A stretch of DNA of 64,000 nt from Gammaproteobacteria bacterium (GTDB lineage Bacteria; Pseudomonadota; Gammaproteobacteria; Steroidobacterales; Steroidobacteraceae), in the NCBI GenBank assembly GCA_003164785.1, contig PLUE01000050.1, positions 124,001-188,000 on the forward strand, read 5' to 3'. Under the pieces are notes generated by a model, which was not told the DNA's origin, did no database searches, and saw only the letters and a program-made list of their open reading frames with translations. The translations under genes were made by a program, and so were the position numbers. Positions 54,676-61,826 of the stretch are shown in pieces; within the stretch, counting starts at the first letter, position 1; every line of letters starts with the position of its first letter.

Positions 54676-55086
54676 TCAGGCTGCCGGCTCTGAGCTCGCC
54701 GCTTTATCCGCAAAGTCGTAGAAATCGATATCATCCTGCAACAGATCGAGCGCATCGACGGAGCCGCCGTCGCTGGCGGCGACGATGTCCAAATCATCCA
54801 GATTGGCCTGATCGCCCGTCATGACGTGGCTGCCCATCGGCGTCCCCATCCACAGTGTCACGCCCAGCGCCAGGGCGGCCGCCAGCCCTGCCGCGGGCGT
54901 CAACACCGTCATTCGAAAAAACCACGGCCGGCGGCTCGATGCGGCAGCGGCATCGAGCGCAGCATGGCGAGCCTGAGTCAGCCGCGAACGCACTCTCAGA
55001 TCGACGCTACCGACGCTTTCCTCGAACAATGCGCGGCTGCGCTGCTCCAAGAGATCCTGCGGCGCGCCCCCGGCGTTCTCGTTCAT
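54676..55086 (-). CDS. DUF3619-like membrane protein, probable anti-sigma partner
   Basis: The 136-residue protein has a cytosolic N-terminal domain (LLEQRSRALFEESVGSVDLR and VRSRLTQARHAALDAA), one transmembrane helix (VLTPAAGLAAALALGVTLW) and an acidic C-terminus (LDLLQDDIDFYDF). The gene follows the sigma-factor gene with a one-base overlap (TGATG). By position and topology it could be the membrane anti-sigma factor, though DUF3619 has not been shown to have this role. Confidence 0.75.
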   Translation of the reverse strand: MNENAGGAPQDLLEQRSRALFEESVGSVDLRVRSRLTQARHAALDAAAASSRRPWFFRMTVLTPAAGLAAALALGVTLWMGTPMGSHVMTGDQANLDDLDIVAASDGGSVDALDLLQDDIDFYDFADKAASSEPAA

Positions 55087-55703
55087 CACCACACCTCACC
55101 GAGTTGTTCACGCAGGGTATGCACGGCGCGCGAGTAATGCGTCTTGACGCTACCCTGCGAGCAACCCATCGCATTCGCGGTTTCAGCCACATCCAAGCCC
55201 TCGAAGTTACGCAACATGAATGCTTCCCGCTGCCGGGCCGGCAACGCACGCAGCGAACCCTCGAGCTTCCGCATGGCCTGGTCCCGCATCAGCAGTTCCG
55301 GAACATCCGGACCCCCGGCCGCCACGGTGTCGAGCGGGTCCTGGCTTTCGTTGTCCGGATCTTCCTTGACGCCTGGCAGCCACACCATGAATTTCTTGCG
55401 CACGGTGCGACGACGCTGCAGATCGCGAATTCCGTTTTCCAGGATTCGATAGAACAATGGACGCCACTCGGCGCTCGGCTTGGCCGCATAATTGCGCGCG
55501 AGCTTGAGCATGGCGTCTTGAACCACATCCAGGGCGTCGTCAGGATCGCGTAGCGCGACCTGCGCAATACGAAATGCACGGCGCTCGACCTCGGCCAAGA
55601 ATTTATCCAGCTCGCGCGTTTGCTCCAGAACCACTCCCCTCGGCGCTGGGGCTGGAACATCCCAGGCCATCCAAGCGGTGGGGAGCGTATCAAAATGGGG
55701 CAT
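55086..55703 (-). CDS. ECF-type RNA polymerase sigma factor
   Basis: The 205-residue sigma-70 group 4 factor has region 2 in RRAFRIAQVALRDPDDALDV, VQDAMLKLARNYAAKPSAEW and FYRILENGIRDLQRRRTV. Its region 4 helix-turn-helix is in LPARQREAFMLRNFEGLDVA and AMGCSQGSVKTHYSRAVHTL. The ATG at 55703 has GGAGG seven bases upstream. It heads a four-gene operon with DUF3619-like, Pro-rich and DUF3106 proteins, all translationally coupled or nearly so. The acidic insert between regions 2 and 4 (EDPDNESQDPLDTVAAG) is typical of this RNA polymerase sigma-factor subgroup. Confidence 0.9.
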   Translation of the reverse strand: MPHFDTLPTAWMAWDVPAPAPRGVVLEQTRELDKFLAEVERRAFRIAQVALRDPDDALDVVQDAMLKLARNYAAKPSAEWRPLFYRILENGIRDLQRRRTVRKKFMVWLPGVKEDPDNESQDPLDTVAAGGPDVPELLMRDQAMRKLEGSLRALPARQREAFMLRNFEGLDVAETANAMGCSQGSVKTHYSRAVHTLREQLGEVW

Positions 55704-55846
55704 ACCTCGTCCTCCGGACATCGACGACCTAGTCCATTCACTGTATAAACGCTGCATCGAAGCTCCGGTTGACCGCACGCCGAGCGTTCTCCAAGCGCCG
55801 CGAGCTGCGCAAGATCAGAGACTTACGCACATACCGTGTGACATCC

Positions 55847-55920
55847 ATTGAAATCTTTTCAATCGCGACCTCCAGTTGAGATGCAGTCGGTCACGTAAGT
55901 CATTGAATTTGATTGAATCA
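55847..55920. promoter_or_regulatory. ATTGAA-repeat cluster between the sigma operon and priA
   Basis: This AT-rich stretch holds a perfect inverted repeat ATTGAAA-TCT-TTTCAAT (55847-55863). Two direct repeats, ATTGAATTTG and ATTGAATC, start at 55902 and 55912, the second inside the palindrome TGATT-G-AATCA. Three related motifs in about 75 bp of a divergent promoter region suggest binding of a regulator. Confidence 0.4.
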
Positions 55921-56009
55921 TTTGGATTTAGTGCAGTTTTCCACCATTTTGATTGCTACACGAAACAGAACGGGCACTTAGGGCTCATGATCCCGGCTTT
56001 TCAACAGAC

Positions 56010-56032
56010 TTATCCACAGGTTTTGTGGACAA
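56010..56032. promoter_or_regulatory. Perfect DnaA box with an inverted partner upstream of priA
   Basis: TTATCCACA (56010-56018) is identical to the strongest E. coli DnaA box. Four bases later TTGTGGACAA is a near-match in inverse orientation (56023-56032). The pair lies 10 bp before the priA start codon, within its leader. Confidence 0.6.
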
Positions 56033-56042
56033 GAGGCTCGGC

Positions 56043-58316
56043 ATGATCCTGCAGGTTGCGCTCGATACGCCGCTGCGCCGACTGTTCGATTACAAGGCCC
56101 CCGAGCCGGGTATTGGCGAAACGGCGCACGCAGTCGACGGGTTGACCGCCGGCCCAACGGCCACGGCGCTCACCCCCGGCATCCGGGTGCGGGTGCCGTT
56201 TGGGCGCCGACAGCTGGTGGGCGTCTTGATCGGCACCGTGGCCACCTCGTCCGTCGACCCCGCCAAGCTCAAAGCAGCCCTCGAGATCCTGGACGAGGTC
56301 CCGGTGTTCGACCCGGTCACCTTCGATCTGCTGCGTTGGGCCGCGGATTATTACCATCATCCCATCGGCGAAGTGATCGCCGCCGCACTGCCGGTCAGCC
56401 TGCGCGCCGGTCAGGCCGCCGACGACATCGTCGAGTCCTGGACCCTCACGGCGGCCGGAATCCAGGAGCTGGAAGCACCGGCGGCGCGGCGCGCGCCCCA
56501 GCAGCGCGCGCTTCTCCGGTGGCTGGCCGAGCATGCCGGCGCCGGTCCAACGCCGATCGCCCCAGGCGTCGGCCCGGCCGCCGGCCCCACCACCGACGAC
56601 ATCAACGCCGTGTTCAAGCCGGCGCTGCTGCGCACCGTCGCCACGCGCGGCTGGGTTGCCGCCTGCCGCGTGATGCCCCAGGCGACGCGCTTCGAGCTGC
56701 GGCCCAGCGAGGTCAGCCTCACGGACGCCCAGGGCCAGGTTGTGGACGCCATCACCACATCGCTCGGACGATTCGCCGCGCACATGCTCCATGGCGTGAC
56801 CGGCAGCGGTAAAACGGAGGTGTATCTACGGGTCATCGCGGCGGCCATTGCCGACGGCGGTCAAGCGCTGGTGCTGGTGCCGGAAATTGCCCTGACACCC
56901 CAATTGGTCGAGCGCTTTCGCCAGCGTTTCAGCGCGGGCGTCGCGGTCCTGCATTCGGCCCTGACCGGCTCCGATCGTCGCGACGCCTGGCGCGCGGCAC
57001 ATGGTGGTCAGGCGCGCATCGTCATCGGCACCCGCTCCGCCGTGTTCACCTCCATGCCGAATCTTGCCCTGATCGTGGTCGACGAAGAGCATGATGCCTC
57101 GTACAAGCAACACGAGGGCTTCCGCTACTCGGCGCGCGATCTGGCGGTCTGGAGAGCCCAGCGTGCCCAGGTACCCATCGTCCTGGGCTCGGCGACACCG
57201 TCGCTCGAAACCCTGGAGAACGTTGCGCAGGCGCGCTACTCGAGACTGTTGCTCCCGCAACGCCCCGGGGCCGCGCGGGCGCCGCGCATGTCGTTGATCG
57301 ACATGCGAAAACATGCCAGCGAGCAAGGGCTGTCGCAGCCCGCCATGCAGGCCATCAAGCAGCATTTGAGCGCCGGCGGCCAGGTGATCGTGTTTCTGAA
57401 CAGACGCGGCTATGCGCCCTCGTTGTTCTGCAACGCCTGCGGCTGGGTCGCGCCTTGCGCGCATTGCGACGCGCGCATGACCCTGCATCGACGCGCCGAC
57501 GAGCTTCGCTGCCACCACTGCGGCGCGCGTGGCCCCGTGCCGCTGATTTGCGGCGAGTGCGGGCAGCCACTCAATCCCGTGGGCCAGGGTACCGAGCGTG
57601 TGGAGGAGACGCTGACCCGCCTTTATCCCGACGCGCCCCTCGCGCGTCTCGACCGCGATACCGCTGCCGCGCGCGGCGCCATGGAAGCCGTGCTCGAGCG
57701 CGTGCACAGCGGCGAGGCGCGCATCCTGGTGGGTACGCAAATGCTCACGAAGGGTCATCATTTCCCCGATGTGACCCTGGTGGTGATCCTGGACGCGGAC
57801 CAGGGCCTGTTTGCCAGCGACTACCGCGCAACCGAAAGGCTGGCGCAAACGATAACCCAGGTTGCCGGGCGCGCCGGCCGCGCGGCTCGTGCGGGCGAGG
57901 TGCTGATTCAAACGGCCTTTCCCGAGCATCCCTTGCTGACCAAGCTCATCACCGAAGGCTATGAAGGATTCGCCGTCGGCGCGCTGGCGGAACGACGCGA
58001 GGCCGAATGGCCGCCCTATTCGCGGCTCGCCATGTTGCGCGCCGAAGCCAAGGACACGGCCCGCTTGGATGAGTTTCTGCGCGCGGCGGCGCATTGCGGC
58101 CAGCGCTTCGCCGCGCCCGACGTCAAGGTCCTGGGTCCCGCCCCCGCGCTCATCGCGCGCCGCGCCGACCATTTCCGTGCGCATCTGCTGATCGAGTCGG
58201 CGACCCGCGCCGTATTGCAGCGCTTCCTGGCCCGCTGGCTGCCGCAGGTCGAGGCATTGCCGGGGCCACCCGGCCTGCGCTGGTCCATCGACGTCGACCC
58301 GCTCGAAGTCGATTGA
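56043..58316 (+). CDS. priA: Primosomal protein N' (replication restart helicase PriA)
   Basis: The 757-residue 3'-5' helicase rebuilds stalled forks with PriB and DnaT or PriC. It has an N-terminal 3' DNA-binding domain (LQVALDTPLRRLFDYKAPEP), Walker A GVTGSGKTEVYLR, Walker B VVDEEHDASYKQ, and the zinc-binding cysteine array CNACGWVAPCAHC with CHHCGARGPVPLICGECGQP. The C-terminal helicase motifs include RLDRDTAAARG and QVAGRAGRAARAGEV. The ATG at 56043 follows AGAGG and matches the family start; a frame from 55953 adds non-conserved sequence. A DnaA box lies in its leader. Confidence 0.96.
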   Translation: MILQVALDTPLRRLFDYKAPEPGIGETAHAVDGLTAGPTATALTPGIRVRVPFGRRQLVGVLIGTVATSSVDPAKLKAALEILDEVPVFDPVTFDLLRWAADYYHHPIGEVIAAALPVSLRAGQAADDIVESWTLTAAGIQELEAPAARRAPQQRALLRWLAEHAGAGPTPIAPGVGPAAGPTTDDINAVFKPALLRTVATRGWVAACRVMPQATRFELRPSEVSLTDAQGQVVDAITTSLGRFAAHMLHGVTGSGKTEVYLRVIAAAIADGGQALVLVPEIALTPQLVERFRQRFSAGVAVLHSALTGSDRRDAWRAAHGGQARIVIGTRSAVFTSMPNLALIVVDEEHDASYKQHEGFRYSARDLAVWRAQRAQVPIVLGSATPSLETLENVAQARYSRLLLPQRPGAARAPRMSLIDMRKHASEQGLSQPAMQAIKQHLSAGGQVIVFLNRRGYAPSLFCNACGWVAPCAHCDARMTLHRRADELRCHHCGARGPVPLICGECGQPLNPVGQGTERVEETLTRLYPDAPLARLDRDTAAARGAMEAVLERVHSGEARILVGTQMLTKGHHFPDVTLVVILDADQGLFASDYRATERLAQTITQVAGRAGRAARAGEVLIQTAFPEHPLLTKLITEGYEGFAVGALAERREAEWPPYSRLAMLRAEAKDTARLDEFLRAAAHCGQRFAAPDVKVLGPAPALIARRADHFRAHLLIESATRAVLQRFLARWLPQVEALPGPPGLRWSIDVDPLEVD

Positions 58317-58402
58317 TGCCGGCGCCGTCATGCCGCGGCAGGTGATCGGCGACTTTGCGGTAAACTGCCGCCCCCGCGTCAATCACCCGCACGGACCTCG
58401 AA

Positions 58403-60163
58403 TTGAAGACTTTGATAGACAACTTGTTGCGTCAGGCTCTGGCATCGCTGCCCGAGACACTGATTCCCGCCGCTGCGCGCAGTCTCGACACCGAGATCGA
58501 ACGCACGCGCGACTCGCAGCACGGCGACTTCGCCAGCAACATCGCGATGCGGCTCGCCAAGACGGCGCGCCAGAACCCGCGCAAGCTGGCAGAGGCGCTG
58601 GTCGCCGGATTGCCGCCTGACCCCGCCATTGCCAAGGTCGAGATCGCGGGCGCCGGCTTCATCAATTTCTTCCTCAAGGACGACGCGTACCACACCGAAA
58701 TCGCCTCCATCCTCGCCAAGGGCGCCGACTACGGCAAATCGACCTTCGGCGGAGGTCATTCGGTACTGGTGGAATTCGTGTCGGCCAACCCCACCGGCCC
58801 GCTGCACGTCGGCCACGGGCGGCATGCCGCCTTCGGCGCGACGCTGGCGAACCTCCTCGAGACCGTCGGCTACCGCGTCGGGCGGGAGTACTACATCAAT
58901 GACGCCGGCCGCCAGATGGAAATTCTCGCGGCGAGCACCTGGCTGCGCTATCTGGAGCGCTGCGGCGAGCACTTCACATTCCCCGCCAATGGCTACCGCG
59001 GCGACTACGTCGTCGCCATCGCCGAGGCGCTTTATGTCGCACAGGGCGGGGCGCTGCGCCAGGCATCCGCGACGGTCTTCAACGACCTGCCGAAGGACGA
59101 GCCCGAAGGCGGCGACAAGGACATCTACATCGACGCACTGATCGTGCGCTCCCGCCAACTCATCGGAGACGACGCGTTTCGCCGCGTGTTGCAACACGCG
59201 GTCGACGGCATCCTCAGCGACATCCGCGAGGATCTCGCCGAGTTCGGCGTCACCTTCGACTCCTGGTATTCCGAGCGCTCGCTGAGCGATAGCGGCGCCA
59301 TCGATCGCGCCGTCAACCGACTGGAGGCGCAGGGGCATGCCTATCGCAAGGACGGCGCACTCTGGTTCAAGAGCACCGACTATGGCGACGAAAAGGACCG
59401 CGTCCTGGTCCGCGACAACGGCATCAAGACCTATTTCGCGTCTGACATCGCGTTCGTCCTGAACAAGCTCGAACGCGGCTTCGAGCATCTCCTGTACATC
59501 TGGGGCGCCGACCATCACGGCTACATCACGCGCCTGCGCGCCGGTTTGATCGCGCTCGGCGGCCGGCCCGAGGTGTTCGAAGTGCGGCTGGTGCAATTCG
59601 TCTCGCTGTTCCGCGGCGGCGAGAAGGCGCAGATGTCCACCCGCTCGGGCGAGTTCGTCACCCTGCGCGAACTGCGCAAGGAAGTCGGCAACGACGCCGC
59701 GCGCCTGTTCTACGTCATGCGCAGCAACGATCAACACCTGGACTTCGATCTGGAACTGGCCAAGGCCCGCTCCAACGACAACCCGGTGTATTACATCCAA
59801 TATGCGCATGCACGCGTGTCCAGCGTGAAGCGGCAGCTGCAGGAGCGCGGAATCGCTCCCGACATCTCGCAGGGTCTGGCATCGCTCGGCAAGCTCACGG
59901 AACCGCAGGAGCTGCAGCTCATCAAGCGCCTCGCGACCTATCCCGAGATCCTCCAGCAGTGCGCGGTACAACGGGCGCCCCACACGCTGGTGCACTATCT
60001 GCGCGACCTGGCCAACGACTTCCACACGTACTACAGCGCGCATCAGTTCATCGTCGACGACGTCGCGCTGCGCGATGCGCGACTGACACTGGCATTCGCG
60101 ACCCAGGTGGTGATTCACAACGCGCTCGGACTGTTGGGCGTCTCCGCGCCCGACACCATGTAG
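58403..60163 (+). CDS. argS: Arginyl-tRNA synthetase
   Basis: The 586-residue class I synthetase charges tRNA-Arg. It has an N-terminal tRNA D-loop-recognition domain (residues 1-110), the HIGH-like motif NPTGPLHVGHGRHAAFG, a KMSK-equivalent in KAQMSTRSGEFVTLRE (canonical lysine replaced), and a C-terminal DALR anticodon-binding domain (YAHARVSSVKRQLQERG and VVIHNALGLLGV). The best-matching start is a TTG at 58403 (product starting MKTLIDNLLRQALASL). The priA-argS-SPOR order is common in gammaproteobacteria. Confidence 0.96.
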   Translation: MKTLIDNLLRQALASLPETLIPAAARSLDTEIERTRDSQHGDFASNIAMRLAKTARQNPRKLAEALVAGLPPDPAIAKVEIAGAGFINFFLKDDAYHTEIASILAKGADYGKSTFGGGHSVLVEFVSANPTGPLHVGHGRHAAFGATLANLLETVGYRVGREYYINDAGRQMEILAASTWLRYLERCGEHFTFPANGYRGDYVVAIAEALYVAQGGALRQASATVFNDLPKDEPEGGDKDIYIDALIVRSRQLIGDDAFRRVLQHAVDGILSDIREDLAEFGVTFDSWYSERSLSDSGAIDRAVNRLEAQGHAYRKDGALWFKSTDYGDEKDRVLVRDNGIKTYFASDIAFVLNKLERGFEHLLYIWGADHHGYITRLRAGLIALGGRPEVFEVRLVQFVSLFRGGEKAQMSTRSGEFVTLRELRKEVGNDAARLFYVMRSNDQHLDFDLELAKARSNDNPVYYIQYAHARVSSVKRQLQERGIAPDISQGLASLGKLTEPQELQLIKRLATYPEILQQCAVQRAPHTLVHYLRDLANDFHTYYSAHQFIVDDVALRDARLTLAFATQVVIHNALGLLGVSAPDTM

Positions 60164-60178
60164 TCGGCGCACACCCTA

Positions 60179-60766
60179 GTGGCTGCCAAGCGCATTCAAC
60201 GCGGGGACTACAAGTCCAAGCGCAAGCAGCCCGCGCGGTTCTCCGGATTCATGGGGGTCGCCTGCGGCTTGGCGGTCGGATTGGGCATCGCCGGCTTCGT
60301 GTACTTCAAGGATCATCGAGCAGACTCGCCGGCGGTCGCCGCGGCCAAACCCGGCAAGCGCAGGCTGCGCAATACCGAGTCGCCCGACCCCGACGCCCGC
60401 GAATCCGGGGCCCCGGAAGAGCCCGCGAAGACCTACGACTTCTACGACCAGCTGCCGAAATTCGAAGTGGTCGTCCCGGAAAAGGAGAAGGACGTGAAGC
60501 GCGACATTCGCGACGTCCCCGAGACCCGGCGCGGCACGTACGTCCTGCAGGCCGGGTCGTACAAGAACTTCGCCGACGCCGACCGCATCCGCGCCCAACT
60601 CGCCCTGCAGGGCGTCGAGTCCAAGGTCCAGAAGGTCTCCGTCGACAACGACACCTGGCACCGCATCCGCATCGGGCCCATTTCCAAACTCGAAGAACTC
60701 AACCGGCTCCGCGCCATCCTGCGCAAAGCCGACGTCGACGTCCTGGTGATCAGGGTGGGCGACTAA
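60179..60766 (+). CDS. SPOR-domain cell-division protein (FtsN-like)
   Basis: The 195-residue bitopic inner-membrane protein has a short basic cytosolic tail (RGDYKSKRKQPARF), a transmembrane helix (GFMGVACGLAVGLGIAGFVY), a Lys/Glu/Pro-rich periplasmic linker, and a C-terminal SPOR domain (YVLQAGSYKNFADADRIRAQ and RIRIGPISKLEELNRL) that binds denuded septal peptidoglycan. Position after argS and overall layout match FtsN. The start is a GTG at 60179, 15 bp after argS, so it is likely co-transcribed. Confidence 0.88.
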   Translation: MAAKRIQRGDYKSKRKQPARFSGFMGVACGLAVGLGIAGFVYFKDHRADSPAVAAAKPGKRRLRNTESPDPDARESGAPEEPAKTYDFYDQLPKFEVVVPEKEKDVKRDIRDVPETRRGTYVLQAGSYKNFADADRIRAQLALQGVESKVQKVSVDNDTWHRIRIGPISKLEELNRLRAILRKADVDVLVIRVGD

Positions 60767-60935
60767 CCGTGGGCGAGTAATCCCGCCAAGCGGCTTACTT
60801 TAGGACACGGCGCATTCTCATGATCGTACTCGAAGACGGCGTCAACCACCCTGCGGACCGCCGCATTTCCTAGACGCGTCCGACCGCGACGCGCGTCACG
60901 CAACGCAACAGCCGCTGGCGATAGGCTTTCCAACC

Positions 60936-61262
60936 ATGACGATCAGCGACTACCTCAGGCGCCGTGTCCGATTTCTGCTCCTCGCGCTTCTCGGCGCCTG
61001 GCTGGCTATTCCACTGTCGATTGCTGCGTTCGGACCGGACGCGGAAACCAGCATCGGCTTGCCCTGGCCCCTCTTCTTGTGCCTGCCCGCCTTTGCCGGG
61101 ATCATGTTCCTGCTCGCGCGCACCCGATGTCCGATGTGTAAGGACTCGCTGTACGGCAGCGTCGGCGATATAGGCCTCAGCCGCCAGCAAGAACTGGCGC
61201 GCTATTGCCCAAGCTGCCGGGCGGACTTCCATCAACCCATGGAGGGGGTTTCTGGACCCTGA
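60936..61262 (+). CDS. Small membrane protein with a zinc-ribbon-like motif
   Basis: The 108-residue protein has two hydrophobic helices (FLLLALLGAWLAIPLSIAAF and LFLCLPAFAGIMFLLA) followed by a cytosolic CPMC...CPSC pair (RTRCPMCKDSLYG and YCPSCRADFHQ) that resembles a zinc ribbon. The family is unnamed to me. It has no obvious partner: the gene upstream ends 170 bp earlier and the downstream neighbours are on the opposite strand, overlapping its end. Confidence 0.65.
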   Translation: MTISDYLRRRVRFLLLALLGAWLAIPLSIAAFGPDAETSIGLPWPLFLCLPAFAGIMFLLARTRCPMCKDSLYGSVGDIGLSRQQELARYCPSCRADFHQPMEGVSGP

Positions 61263-61533
61263 CGGCAACAATTTGAGTTTGACCCAGTTCTAGGCCGCGC
61301 CGGCGCCGCCCCTCCCTGCGATAGCAGGTCGCGTTCGGCGGTCGCTCCGGTGCCTTGGGGCGCGTGACTGTCGCGGAGCTTACCTTGACGTCGGCGCGCC
61401 CTTCGGACGGCGACGCCGGCCCGTCGAGCACGCGGGTGAAGGCCTCCTGGAGCAGGTCGCTCCAACCGATCTCGGCCGGCAGTCCACGCGCATGCAGGCG
61501 TGCGATCACTTTGAGCCGCAAGAGGTCGGTCAC
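61177..61533 (-). pseudogene. Remnant of a sigma-70-family gene
   Basis: The first 38 codons of this frame (down to about 61420) read TDLLRLKVIARLHARGLPAE and IGWSDLLQEAFTRVLDG, matching the region-2 start of a sigma-70-family factor. After VLDG homology stops and the remaining residues are low-complexity Arg/Pro/Gly sequence without region 4. The same frame is also open upstream to a TAG at 61561, the stop of the next small ORF. I read it as a 3'-truncated gene remnant. Confidence 0.55.
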
Positions 61534-61560
61534 CGTGACGAGTTGGAGCTCCAGCGCTTT

Positions 61561-61770
61561 CTACGTGGTGCCTGGCCTAGGCGGAACGGGTGAGGTTTCC
61601 GTCATCGATGCAGGCGGCGTTTGCTTTGCGGCAAACTGGAATGCCGTGCGCAGCTTGCCGTGCAGGTACGCTTCCATCTGTTCCCGGTAATGCTGGCGGG
61701 CTTCCTCCGATTGACTGGGATCGTTCGCCAGCGTGACCCAACGGGCATAGTCCCTGTCGTCGGTGCTCAT
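61561..61770 (-). CDS. Small hypothetical protein upstream of the sigma remnant
   Basis: The 69-residue product starts MSTDDRDYARWVTLANDPSQ and continues EEARQHYREQMEAYLHGKLR, a charged, helix-rich segment with the look of a real conserved protein, then a Pro/Thr-rich tail. It is in the same reading frame as the sigma remnant, separated only by one TAG codon. It may be a genuine small gene accompanying the sigma gene, or an N-terminal part of a once longer protein. Function unknown. Confidence 0.5.
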   Translation of the reverse strand: MSTDDRDYARWVTLANDPSQSEEARQHYREQMEAYLHGKLRTAFQFAAKQTPPASMTETSPVPPRPGTT

Positions 61771-61826
61771 CAATGTTCTCCATGGTCGAGCGACCGTGCC
61801 ATCGGCACGGCCGCCGAATCTCCTCA

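Noticed and set aside
58379-60172. 597-codon minus-strand frame opposite argS
   Set aside because: Mirror of the argS codon pattern with no recognisable domain. ArgS is certain.
60820-60873. Short ORF (product MIVLEDGVNHPADRRIS) after the SPOR gene
   Set aside because: Only 17 codons, with no conserved feature. It is too short to support.
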